A DNA stretch of 64,000 nt from assembly GCA_007922195.1 (NCBI GenBank), contig ML682120.1:105688-169687 (forward strand), read 5' to 3'. The notes under the pieces were generated by a model. That model had not been told where the DNA came from. It saw only the letters and a program-made list of their open reading frames with translations, and did no database searches. Made by a program: the position numbers and the translations under genes. The stretch comes from Podocnemis expansa (lineage: Eukaryota; Chordata; Testudines; Podocnemididae). How positions within the stretch are numbered: position 1 is the stretch's first letter; each line of letters starts with the position of its first letter. Shown in pieces: positions 46,631 through 56,249 of the stretch.

Positions 46631-47082
46631 TAAATGGAGAGAAGAAAAGAAAGGAGGATGAGAAAAAGAAAAAGAAGGAAGAAAGGGAAGAGAGAAGAAA
46701 AAGAAAAAAAAGGAAGGAAGAGAGAGAAAGAAGAAAAGAAGGGAGAGGAAAAAGGGAAAGAGAGAAGGAAGGAAAAGAGAAGGAAAGAAGAGGAAAAAAG
46801 AAGGAAGGAAACAAGAAAGGAAGAATGAGACAGAAAGAAAAAGATGGAAGGGAAGTGAAAAGAGAAAGAAAAAGGAAGGTAGAGAAAGGGGGAGAGAACG
46901 AAGAGAAAGAGAAAAAGAGAAAAAAGAAAATAGAGAAAAGGAAATAAAAGAGAAAAAGAAGGAAAGAAGAAAAGAAAGAGAAAAAAGAAAGAAGGAAGGA
47001 AGAAAAAGAAAAAGAATGAAGAAATAAAAAAGAGAAAAAAGAAAGAAGGAGGAAAGAAAAGGAAAGAAGGCAGGTGGCAGGC
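46631..47082. repeat. Long polypurine (GA-rich) tract
   Basis: About 450 bases of almost pure A/G on the plus strand, in irregular GGAAGAAAAG-like units with only scattered pyrimidines. The long Ser/Phe/Leu frames on the minus strand are by-products of this composition. Such tracts can form triplex structures in vitro. Confidence 0.95.
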
Positions 47083-47209
47083 TCCACCTCCTCCCCGGCT
47101 CACAAGCAGCACTCCTGCCACTGCTGAGCCTGCCTAGAAGCTCTGCTCTGCTCAGCTCAGCAGCTGAGATCTGAGTGGCTGGCAGGCAAGGAGTCACCGT
47201 CACTGTCTC

Positions 47210-47877
47210 CAAGGCTGTATTCACACACAGATGGTTATTTTGAAACAAGTTGTGTCGAAACAACTTGTTTTGAAATAACACCTTATTTCGAAATATCTTA
47301 TTTTGAATTAACAAAATGTTAATTCGAAATGAGGAAAAACGCTGGAAACAAAATAGCAGGTTGGCACTGCGAACTTGCTATTTCGTTTCCTGCTACAGCG
47401 GGCTCCAGCCCCCTTTTTAAGCCGGCGGGGAGCAGCGCTGGTCTGCACTGAAGCCCGCCGCCGGTGCCTGCAGCCCGGCTCTGCAGGCACCGGTGGGGCT
47501 CAGCCCTGGGCTTCTCCCTCGACCCCGCCAGCGGGTCCGGGGCGCCGGGTTCAGCCGGCAGCCCGGGCTGCTCCCCCAGCCCCGCCAGGCGGCTCTGGTG
47601 GGGGGGCTGAGCCACCCCGCAGCGGCTCACCCGCTGCTGGTGCCTGCACCCCCTTTCTGGGGCTGCAGGGTGAGCCAGCAGCGGCTCACCCCCAGGGGTA
47701 ACGAAATAGCATGTTCACACAGTGAACTTGCTATTTCGTTTCCCGCTTTTTTTCTTATTTCGAATTAACATTTTGTTAAGTCGAAATAAGATATTTTGAA
47801 ATAAGGTGTTGTTTCGAAACAAGTTGTTTCGACACAACTTGTTTCGAAATAACCCTGTGCGTGTGAACACAGCCCAA
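47210..47877. mobile_element. Foldback DNA element (TTCGAAA family), copy 8
   Basis: The element (47213-47874) begins GGCTGTATTCACACAC and ends GTGTGAACACAGCC, with CAA on both sides. The two arms of about 170 bp are near-perfect inverted repeats, each with TTGTTTCGACACAACTTG, TTAATTCGAAAT and CTATTTCGTTTCC. They surround a GC-rich core of about 300 bp. Confidence 0.93.
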
Positions 47878-48127
47878 GTCTCTCGCAGCAGCTGGTCTTT
47901 CTTTCTTTCTTTGTCCAGTCCAGCACTGCCACAAGAGGCTCGGACTCAGAGACAATGCTCACTGTGGGGCTTTGAGCACTGACAGCACTTCCTCACCCTC
48001 CAGCCACTTGGGTCTCAGCCGCTGGTCCCCATTCCCATGCACTACGGGAAAATGTGGTGCGCTGGGGCTGGAAAAATTGTGTGCACCATGTGCACACGCG
48101 CACCTTAGAGAGAACAGTGGAGGGGAC

Positions 48128-48684
48128 TGTGAAGGGCTGGAGTGGGGATTGTGGGGAGGAGGAGCTCAGGAGGATGGAGGAGGTTGGGGGGCTGGAGTGG
48201 GGATGAGGGATGGAGGGGGCTAGGGAGGTGTGGAGGTGGGCTGAAGAGGTGGATTGAAGACTGGGGGATAGGGGTTAGGAGGGTTGGAGTGGGGGCTTGG
48301 GGTCACAAAGTTTAGGGAAGGGGGATGGGGCTGAGGAGGACATGGGGACAAAGGGGTCTGATGTGGGCACTAGTGGACAAGGTTTGGGTGTTGTGGATTT
48401 GAAGCTGTGCTTCATTTGTGAGGAAATTGCTTGTGGGGCTCAAGCAGTTTGTTTTGCACTCATATTATAACTGGGGCCTGCACATGCATGAAGGAGGCCT
48501 GGACAATACAGGAAGGGGGCCCGGAGATTAAGAGGATCCTGGGGCCTACCAAATTGTACTTTTACTTCTGGTTAGGAGGTATATACACAGAAGCAAGGAT
48601 GAGTGAGAAACATTATAATGAGGTGGGTAACCCATCCTTGCATGTATATATACATATGTCCAACCTGTAGTTTCCACTTCATGC
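48128..48684. other. G-rich then ordinary non-coding DNA
   Basis: 48128-48400 is G-rich with GGAGTGGGG-type words; no conserved frame. Confidence 0.4.
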
Positions 48685-48815
48685 ATCTGATGAAGTGGGC
48701 TGCAGCCCACAAAAGCCTATGCCAGAAGAAATTTGCTAGTCTTTAAGGTGCTGCAGGACTCTCTTGTTTTTGCTGTGTACATACTAACATGACTACCCCT
48801 CTGGAGCTACGTAGT
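48685..48815 (+). mobile_element. Penelope-like tail, second subfamily
   Basis: It reads CATCTGATGAAGTGGGCTGCAGCCCACAAAAGCCTATGCC, then TTGCTAGTCTTTAAGGTGC and CATACTAACATGACTACCC. The hairpin loop differs from the other tails here (CTGCAG instead of ATTTTCT), which marks a separate subfamily. Confidence 0.75.
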
Positions 48816-49197
48816 TTCAAAAATCTTTGCTTTATGTTTTTAAAGTCTGTGTTTGAGTTCCCCAATGCCTGAAATTGAAAAAAGAAAATCACAGAAAAGA
48901 TTCTTTTATGGACAGAAACTCACTACAGTATAGAATGTATCAGTAAAGGATATCTGGTACTTTCCTAACAAGCTAGAAAATTATAGCTCAGAAAGGGATG
49001 AGCAATGTTAAGAACACTGTTTTGTTGATAAGATATAAGCAATACACGTAAACTGGTTCTGTGCTTTTATTTCAAATGCCATCAATGAACAGTTTTTCCT
49101 GATGACTCATATCATTAAGGATTGAGAAATCAACTGCCTAAGGGCCAGATGCTCAGCTGGTGGAAATCATCACTTTTCCATTTAGCTAAATCTTGGC
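48816..49197. other. Non-coding flank of the Penelope-like insertion
   Basis: No gene. It ends in GGGCCAGATGCTCAGCTGG...CTTGGC, immediately before the 13-bp target duplication. Confidence 0.4.
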
Positions 49198-49232
49198 CAG
49201 CTGACACCAGTAAAAAAACAACAAGCAGTTGT

Positions 49233-49639
49233 AAAGTCTCTTTCTTTCCTAGGAGTTGCAAGAGAAAACTCTGCCTTGCTGCTAACCAGATTGGAGCTTG
49301 GATTTAAAAAGCTGTAATAAGATTATGATCATGACACCAAAATGTAAAACTAACAAGTCTCTGAGAGGCATTCCTGCTGTCAAGTTATTAATACTGGGGT
49401 CAAGAAAAAACCTGAATAAATGAAGCAGCTTTGTTCTCATAACTCCAGTGAAGTCTGTGGAACAAAACCAGAATTTGGCTTAAACAAGTCTGAGGCAATA
49501 GCAACCTACAGGTTTCAATGTGTCTGTCATATCATCTGAATTAGAATTGCTCAGTAATCACCATGAGCCAGACTACTGCATCAATTGGAGAAGTGAGATA
49601 TGCAACACCTCATGTACAAAGGTGTCACAAATCCTCCAG
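49233..49639 (+). repeat. Transduced copy of CBP1 upstream DNA
   Basis: It equals 20825-21231 in length (407 bases) and, by eye, differs at only two positions (near 49376 and 49413). The last 13 bases are the left target duplication of the locus-1 insertion. Confidence 0.93.
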
Positions 49640-49867
49640 TAAAAAAAACAACAAGCAGTTGTGTGGCACTTTAAGACTAACACATTTATTTTTTGCATGC
49701 GCTTTCGTGGGAGAAGATCCCACTTCCTCAGATGCTTCGAAGATGGGTGAACTTACAGAAAGGAATGAAACTAAATGCAAGGGGGTGTAAAACATAGGAT
49801 CAGGTCATAAAGTAACAGCAAATCAGAGCAGTTTACAGGCTCAAACCATGGGAAGCCTGAAGTCAAA

Positions 49868-50179
49868 TTACCCTTTGTAATGGGAAAAGAACCCATAGTC
49901 TCGATTCAGTCCTGCTTTCACAGAATTTAGCTTGCATATTAATTCAAGTTCAGCTGTTTCTCTTTGAAGTCTTGATGTCCCAGGTACATCTCTAACGACA
50001 GTCGTTAACAAATCCATCATTGAGTGATTAGGAAGATGGAAGTGCTCAGCAACTGATTTCTTTGTTCTTTGATTTCTGATATCAGCTCTGTGCTCATTCA
50101 GTCTCTTACGGAGCGATTGTCCTGTTTGTCCAATATATAAGGTGTTGGGGCATTTCTTGCAAATGATGGCATAGACCAC
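49868..50179 (-). pseudogene. Penelope-like GIY-YIG domain, minus arm
   Basis: This 103-residue open frame covers VYAIICKKCPNTLYIGQTGQ through NRDYGFFSHYKG, the nuclease domain seen in the plus arm. Upstream of it the frame is broken: TAA in the sense strand interrupts the linker near 50190. It is the 3' end of the minus-arm polyprotein. Confidence 0.85.
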
Positions 50180-50545
50180 ATTAGTAGATGAGCAGATAAA
50201 TGAGCCTTTGATGGAGTAGCAGGCTTGATGAGGACCTATGATGGTGTCTGTTGTGTAGATATGTGGGCAGACTTGGCAGCGTGGTTTTTTGCACGGGTGT
50301 GTGCCTGCTTCAATGTTCCTGCTGTTAGATCTGTAGTTGCTGGTGAGTATCTGTTTAAGATTAGGGGGCTGCCTATAAGCAAGGAGTCATCTGTCTCCTA
50401 ATGCTTGAGAGAGAGAGGGATCATCTTTTAGAATAGGCTGTAGGTCCTTAATGATCTTTTGCAGAGGTCTGACTTGAGGATTGCATGTGGTGACTAGTGG
50501 TGTTCTGTTGCTTTCTTTCTTGGGGCTCTCCTGTAGTAGATGACT

Positions 50546-51124
50546 TCAGGGAACTCGTTTAGCTCTATCAATTTGTTTTCTTACTTCCCCAGGTGGGTAC
50601 TGTAGTTTCAAGAATGCTTGATAGAGATCCTCAATATGTCTGTCTCTGTCTGAGGGATCAGAGCAGAAGTGGTTATTTCTTAGGGCTTGGCTGTAGACAA
50701 TGGATCGTGTGGTGTGTTTAGGATGGAAGCTCGAAGGGTGTAGGTAACTATACCAATCAGTAGGTTTTCGGTATAGGGTGGTGGTGATGTGTCTATCCCT
50801 GATTTGTACTGTAGTGTCAAAAAAGTGGATCTCCTGTGTGGAGTGTTCCAGGCTCAATTTGATGGTGTTGTGGAAATTATTGAAATCTCTGTGAAAATCT
50901 TCAAGAGCATCCCTGCCATGTGTCCAGATGATAAAGATGTCATCGATGTAGCACAGGTAAAGAAGAGGTGTCCTGGGATGAGACTTGAGGAAACATTGTT
51001 CTAAGTCACCCATAAAGATGTTGGCATATTGTGGGGCCATGTGGATGCCCATTGCAGTGCCACTGATTTGGAGATATAAATGATCCTCAAATCTGAAGTG
51101 GTTGTGGGGTGAGTACAAAATCAC
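50546..51124 (-). pseudogene. Penelope-like reverse transcriptase, catalytic part
   Basis: The 192-residue frame carries RT motif B ISGTAMGIHMAPQYANIFMG (about residues 20-39) and motif C LCYIDDIFIIW with the YIDD catalytic box. A DTTVQIRDRHITTTLYRKPT segment and the connection to the nuclease follow. It is joined to the N-terminal RT frame (51168-51791) across a stop and shift near 51130-51170, so the polyprotein is not intact. Confidence 0.88.
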
Positions 51125-51167
51125 AAAGTTCAGTCACGAGCTGTGCTGTGTCATCATCTGGGATGGT

Positions 51168-51791
51168 TCATCTAATAGCTTGTAATCCATCCTTGTGTAG
51201 GATGTTGGTGTAAAGAGCTTCTACATCCATAGTGGCCAGAATGGTGTTTTCAGGAAGTTCTCCAATGGACTGTATTTTCCTCAGGAAGTCCGTGGTGTCT
51301 TGAAGATAGTTGGGGATGTTGATAACATAGGGTCTGAAGAGGGAGTCCACATAGCTAGATTGGCTGGCAGTAAGAGTGCCAATGGCTGAGATGATGGGGC
51401 ATCCAGGGTTTCCTTTTTTATGGATTTTGGGTAGTAGATAGAACATCCCTGGCTGTGGTTCTGGTGGTGTTTCTGTCTCTATACATTCTTGTGCTGTCTT
51501 AGGGAGTTTCTTGAGTAGGTGTTGTAATTCCTTTTGGTATTCCTCAGTGGGGTCAGAGGAAAGTGGTCTGTAGAAGGTTGTGTTGGAGAGTTGTTTATAA
51601 GCCTCCTGGTCATAATCTGATTTATTTATGATGACAACTGCACCTCCTTTGTCAGCCTCCTTGATGATAATGTCAGTGTTGTTTTTGAGGCTGTGGATGG
51701 CATTGCGTTCTGCAGGGCTGAGGTTATGATGTAAAGGACGTTGTTTGTCCACGATTTCAGCCTTAGGCGACTTAGAATAACGTTTCCTCAA
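51168..51791 (-). pseudogene. Penelope-like reverse transcriptase, N-terminal part
   Basis: This frame includes KEADKGGAVVIINKSDYDQE and MFYLLPKIHKKGNPGCPIIS, both typical of Penelope-like RTs. Motif A is ATMDVEALYTNI near the end. Its first 6-7 codons read into the opposite arm, so the Met is not native. The rest of the upstream protein is missing. It is the only part of the element present once rather than twice. Confidence 0.85.
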
Positions 51792-52205
51792 GTCTCATCC
51801 CAAGACACCTCTTCTTTACCTGCGCTACATCGATGACATCTTTATCATCTGGACACATGGCAGGGATGCTCTTGAAGATATTCACAGAGATTTCAATAAT
51901 TTCCACGACACCATCAAATTGAGCCTGGAACACTCCACACAGGAGATCCACTTTCTTGACACTACAGTACAAATCAGGGATAGACACATCACCACCACCC
52001 TATACCAAAAACCTACTGATCGGTATAGTTACCTACATCCTTCGAGCTTCCATCCTAAACACACCACACGATCCATTGTCTACAGCCAAGCCCTAAAGAA
52101 ATAACCGAATCTGCTCTGATCATTCAGACAGAGACAGACATCTTGTGGATCTCTATTGAGCATTCTTGAAACTACAGTACCCACCTGGGGAAGTAAGAAA
52201 ACAAA

Positions 52206-52898
52206 TTGACAGAGCTAGACGGGCTCCCCGAAGTCATCTACTACAGGAAAGAAAGAAACAGAACACCACTAGTCACCACATACAATCCTGAAGTCAGACC
52301 TCTGCAAAAGATCATTAAGGACCTACAGCCTATTCTAAAAGATGATCCCTCTCTCTCTCAAGCGTTAGGAGACAGACCACTCCTTACTTATAGGCAGCCC
52401 CCTAATCTTAAACAGATACTCACCAGCAACTACAGATCTAACAGCAGGAACATTGAAGCAGGCACACACCCCTGCAAAAAAACATGCTGCCAAGTCTGCC
52501 CACATATCTACACAACAGACACCATCATAGGTCCTCATCAAGCCTGCTACTCCATCAAAGGCTCATTTACCTGCTCATCTACTAATGTGGTCTATGCCAT
52601 CATTTGCAAGAAATGCCCCAACACCTTATATATTGGACAAACAGGACAATCGCTCTGTAAGAGACTGAATGAGCACAGAGCTGATATCAGAAATCAAAGA
52701 ACAAAGAAACCAGTTGCTGAGCACTTCCATCTTCCTAATCACTCGATGATGGATTTCTTAACAACTGTCATTAGAGATGTACCTGGGACATCAAGACTTC
52801 AAAGAGAAACAGCTGAACTTGAATTAATATGCAAGCTAAATTCTGTGAAAGCAGGACTCAATCGAGACTATGGGTTCTTTTCCCATTACAAAGGGTAA
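52206..52898 (+). CDS. Penelope-like linker plus GIY-YIG endonuclease (partial)
   Basis: The 230-residue frame is open from the region after the RT to the natural stop. It contains PLVTTYNPEVRPLQKIIKDL (about 20-39), a Cys/His linker (CKKTCCQVCPHI) and the GIY-YIG domain with NTLYIGQTGQ. Later come the EHFHLPNHSMMD segment and the terminal GFFSHYKG. The adjoining plus-arm RT (about 51776-52200) has the YIDD box but lacks motif B and everything before it, and has a frameshift and stops near 52100-52160. The arm cannot encode an active RT. It is nearly identical to the frame at 21629-22201. Confidence 0.87.
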   Translation: MTELDGLPEVIYYRKERNRTPLVTTYNPEVRPLQKIIKDLQPILKDDPSLSQALGDRPLLTYRQPPNLKQILTSNYRSNSRNIEAGTHPCKKTCCQVCPHIYTTDTIIGPHQACYSIKGSFTCSSTNVVYAIICKKCPNTLYIGQTGQSLCKRLNEHRADIRNQRTKKPVAEHFHLPNHSMMDFLTTVIRDVPGTSRLQRETAELELICKLNSVKAGLNRDYGFFSHYKG

Positions 52899-53204
52899 TT
52901 TGACTTCAGGCTTCCCATGGTTTGAGCCTGTAAACTGCTCTGATTTGCTGTTACTTTATGACCTGATCCTATGTTTTACACCCCCTTGCATTTAGTTTCA
53001 TTTCTTTTCGTAAGTTCGCCCATCTTCGAAGCATCTGAGGAAGTGGGACCTTCTCCCATGAAAGCTCATGCAAAAAATAAATCTGTTAGTCTTAATGTGC
53101 CACACAACTGCTTGTTGTTTTTTTACTAGACTAGACTAACACGGCTATCCCTTTTGCAGCTGACACCAGCTGAAGACTAAATATCGATCTATTTCTTATA
53201 TACT

Positions 53205-53337
53205 TCAAAACATCTGATGAAGTGGGATTTTCTCTCACAAAAGCTCATGTGATAAGTACATTTGTCAGTCTTTAAGTGCCACTTGACTGCTTGCTTCTTT
53301 AGTTGGACTAGACTAACACGGCTGCCCCCTTTGGAAC
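53205..53337 (+). mobile_element. Penelope-like tail inserted in CBP3 promoter
   Basis: It reads CATCTGATGAAGTGGGATTTTCTCTCACAAAAGC, then GTCAGTCTTTAAGTGCC and GACTAGACTAACACGGCTGC. It ends where CBP3 exon-1 homology begins and separates exon 1 from any TATA box. Confidence 0.85.
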
Positions 53338-53345
53338 TTACAAAT

Positions 53346-53394
53346 CAAGGTTCTTTTAACCACTTCTCTTGACCTCTCCTCCTTGGTGAATAGA
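53346..53394 (+). promoter_or_regulatory. CBP3 non-coding exon 1, promoter displaced
   Basis: ATCAAGGTTCTTTTAACCACTTCTCTTGACCTC aligns with exon 1 of CBP2, and the exon ends at 53394 before GTAAGTCTG. The TATAAAAGCACTGAATAC part found in CBP2 is missing directly upstream, replaced by a Penelope-like tail. Confidence 0.8.
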
Positions 53395-54328
53395 GTAAGT
53401 CTGATTCCACTCAGTCTCTTTAAAGCCTCTGAAATGTTGCTTTCCTGAGAGTTTAACTGAATCCTGCAGAATTACAGTGTGAATCTTAGTATCATTGTGG
53501 TCTTTCTTTTCACAAATGGACTTTTTGAGTTTATGCAATTGCAGACATTGCTGGATGCCATTTTTAAAAGTTAAGGCTGGGATTTACAAGACAGTGTTTT
53601 GGATGACAGTTAAACCCTGTCAATTTTTACTAAAGACTAGATTTTCAAACCTCTCAAACACAACTGATAAAACTGAACGGAGAAGTCATCTTATATTGGA
53701 GAGCATTCTTAGAATGTGTTTTTAAATATACAGATATGGCCAGATCTTTATCCAATTACCTAATTAATGGACTGCTGGGCTGAGCTCATTTAGGAATTCC
53801 TGTGATCTTAGTCTTACAACCAACAATTTTAGCCTTAGGCCCTCAGCTATTTAAGCTCCATTGAAAGAAATGGAAGAGTGGTGACTGACAGTGAAATTAA
53901 GCCTCATTTTCTTAAAGTCTGTGAGTAACTGACAATTAATGGAATTTAGGCTCCTGAAGCAGCTCAGCATTGCTATACTGAACACTGTAAATCCTAAATA
54001 ACTGTAAAAGTCTGAGCCTTAGGGTACTATTTTGATTCAGAAATATTTTCTGCATGCACTTCTGAGTCAAGGACTACACAAAGCAGGAGTGTTACACTGA
54101 TGTTGGACAGAACTGGTTCCCAGGCAGAGATTAAGTCTTAACAAGGAGAGACTCATTATATGAACATTGTCCTCTTCTTAAATTTTTTATTATATTGTAC
54201 AGTCTTCTGGAAAGGGGTTTGTCTCTTAGTCTGGGTTTCTGTGATGCCTAGCACAATGAGGTTTCTTCTAGTTAGAAAGCACTATACACGGCTAGAATTC
54301 AGTTTATAACAATACATCAAAAACCAAC
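53395..54328 (+). other. CBP3 intron 1, left part
   Basis: The first 180 bases match the CBP2 intron (GAGTTTAACTGAATCCTGCA, GGACTTTTTG-G-TT) and fragments of the CBP1 intron. No coding content. Confidence 0.6.
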
Positions 54329-54732
54329 TAAGGCTATGTCTACATTAGCCAAACTTAGTTCGGACTTCTCAGTCCGAACTAAGAGGTTCGAGCTCAGTCT
54401 GAACTAACCGTGGGATTAGTTCAAACTAAATGGGAACATTTTAGTTCAAAGTAACCACACGTTCTAGTTCAAACTAACACTTAGCTCAAACTAGAATGCA
54501 TGGTTAATTTGAAGTAATGGCTTAGTTCGAGTCTTGCCTGGGTCTAAAGTTTGAATTAAGTACAGAAGTCCAAACTAGCCCCAATACTTACTAATTTGAA
54601 CTAAGCATTCTTTATTCGAACTAAGAAATTTCTTAGTTAAAACTAGTCAAAACCCAGTGTAGCAATGGGCTAAATTAGTCTGGACGAAGCGTCCTTGGTC
54701 TGGATTAGTTTGCCAGTGTAGACATAGCCTAA
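54329..54732. mobile_element. Foldback DNA element (TTAGTTCGAACTAA type), copy 9
   Basis: The element (54332-54729) begins GGCTATGTCTACATTAGCC and ends CAGTGTAGACATAGCC, with TAA on both sides. The interior is made of TTAGTTCGAACTAA-like words rather than TTTCGAAA, so it is a sister subfamily. Confidence 0.92.
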
Positions 54733-55127
54733 GGGTATGTCCACACGAGTCTTTTATTTCAAAACAACACTGGTTGTTTCGAAATAAAAAACTGAATGTC
54801 CACACGACGTTTTCTTATTTCAAAATGACAGGCTCTGTCATTTCGAAATAAGAACCGTCATTTTCAAACAGCTTAAACCCCATTCATTTTGAAATGGCTG
54901 TTATTTCAAAATGGTTATTTCAAAATAAGGCTGTTTGGACATGTTGTTTCGAAACCACACCAACAACATGTCCTAACAGCCTTATTTTGAAATAACCATT
55001 TTGAAATAACAGCTGTTTTGAAAGCAGGCTTTCCCTTAATTCGAATTAACATTTTCTTAATTTAAATTAACTTATTTCGAAATAAGGACTTTATTTCAAA
55101 ATAATGATGTATGTGTGGACATAGTAA
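54730..55127. mobile_element. Foldback DNA element (TTCGAAA family), copy 10
   Basis: The element (54733-55124) begins GGGTATGTCCACACGAG and ends TGTGTGGACATAG, with TAA on both sides. The left TAA is shared with the preceding element. Confidence 0.9.
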
Positions 55128-56249
55128 GAGTCCCTGAATTGTAATCCTGGCTCTTTAATTGGCCAGGTGACTTGCTCTCTATGATTCATGTTCTTCTTTT
55201 TTTAAAATGTAGATACCTATGTATTTTACATTGCTGGACTGTAAACTAATGGTTAAATTAATGGTTAAACTAATTAATTAGAGAGTGAAAAGGTAAGTGG
55301 CTATGTAGATATTAGAAAGAACTTGCATTAGTTCCTCAAATCTTTTTTTCAAAAAGCCAGCTCAAGAAATGGAGAGTGGGTATAAAAAAGAGTGGAAAGA
55401 ATGGGGTTAGTGGAAGCTAGATGCACTCACTATCTGGAGGAAAGGAGTCACTGAAGGTTTTATAGATGAATAGCTTTGCATGAGGAGATCCAGAAAGAAA
55501 AAGGTATGTTGATTAGGGCAGGAAGAAGGATCCAAACAGACTGAAGAGTTCAAAGGGCTAGTTTAAGAGCAGGAGTGTCACTGTCCAGAAGAAAGACTTT
55601 GGGCACAGTCACGGGCCCCACCCCTTGGCTGCAGGCCCCACCCTGGCCCCAGTTCTCTGGCTGGGCCCAATCTGGCCTCCAGCTTCTGCCGCCGCCAGCC
55701 TGGCCCCGGATCCCCAGCCAGGGATGGGGCCAAAAGAGCAGGGCACCGCCCCGGGTGGCTCGGCATGGGACAGGGCCAAGAAAGGCAGGCACCACTGCCA
55801 GTGGCCATGCCCTGGATCTCTGGCCAGGGATGGGGACAGGAGAGGCAGGGGCTGCCCTGGACATTTGGGGCACTGGTGCTGGGACTCGGGGGCACATTCC
55901 CCGTGTGCCACGATCCAGCAGTGCCCGTATTTAAGAAGGAGGCAAAGGAAAATAGAGTGAATAGAAGAAAGTAACTGGAAGTTAGAGTACAACAAATAAT
56001 GAATCTTGGCAGACAGTTCGAATAGACCTTTGCACTGCCTTCTAACCTTATGGTTCTATGATTCTAAAGGAATGGGAGCGGTGATGTAGCCAAGAGATTG
56101 CAGCAATTTTTCCCTTGCACATTATTTTTATCTATCTATTTATCTAGGCTTCCACATGTCCTTTATTCCTATAATAGCAGAACCTGAAGCCTCTTATTTC
56201 TCTGGTATCTATGTGTTAGGTATACTCTATTCTTTACTGTATGTTTCAG
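55128..56249 (+). other. CBP3 intron 1, right part, with GC-rich patch and CR1 tail
   Basis: 55570-55935 is GC-rich with chance frames on both strands. 56035-56068 (GCCTTCTAACCTTATGGTTCTATGATTCTAA) is a CR1 3'-end relic. The acceptor is TGTTTCAG, ending at 56249. Confidence 0.55.

Larger units (their letters stand above)
45224..48127. mobile_element. hAT-like element hosting three nested insertions
   Basis: The left end CGATGTTCCCTCTAAAG (45232) and right end CCTTAGAGAGAACAGTG (to 48119) are imperfect inverted complements. They are flanked by GAGGGGAT and GAGGGGAC, a 7-of-8 duplication. Inside are a Penelope-like pair (itself carrying a SINE), a long polypurine tract and a foldback element. 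Removing these leaves an element of roughly 600 bp. Confidence 0.6.
49198..53169. mobile_element. Penelope-like insertion (locus 2) carrying transduced CBP1 flank
   Basis: The whole insertion (49211-53156) is flanked by perfect 13-bp copies of CAGCTGACACCAG (49198-49210 and 53157-53169). Left to right it contains four parts. First is a 22-base copy of the element's terminus (49211-49232). Second is a 407-base copy of 20825-21231 (49233-49639), ending in the locus-1 target word ACAAATCCTCCAG. Third is a minus-strand arm with RT and GIY-YIG (49640 to about 51775). Fourth is a plus-strand arm (about 51776-53156). The two arms are inverted repeats over about 1.37 kb (49640-51010 against 51783-53150), with a spacer of about 770 bp holding the single RT N-terminal region. 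Confidence 0.93.

Noticed and set aside
46592..47314. Long Ser/Phe/Leu-rich open frames on the minus strand (up to 240 codons)
   Set aside because: They are the complement of a polypurine tract in three frames; the composition alone explains them.
51772..51987. Frame on the minus strand with YCSVKKVDLLCGVFQAQFDG
   Set aside because: Antisense shadow of the plus-arm RT; the same shadow occurs opposite the minus arm at 50789-51004.
55550..55995. Frames of 105-128 codons around a GC-rich patch
   Set aside because: Overlapping frames on both strands without recognisable motifs; inside the CBP3 intron.
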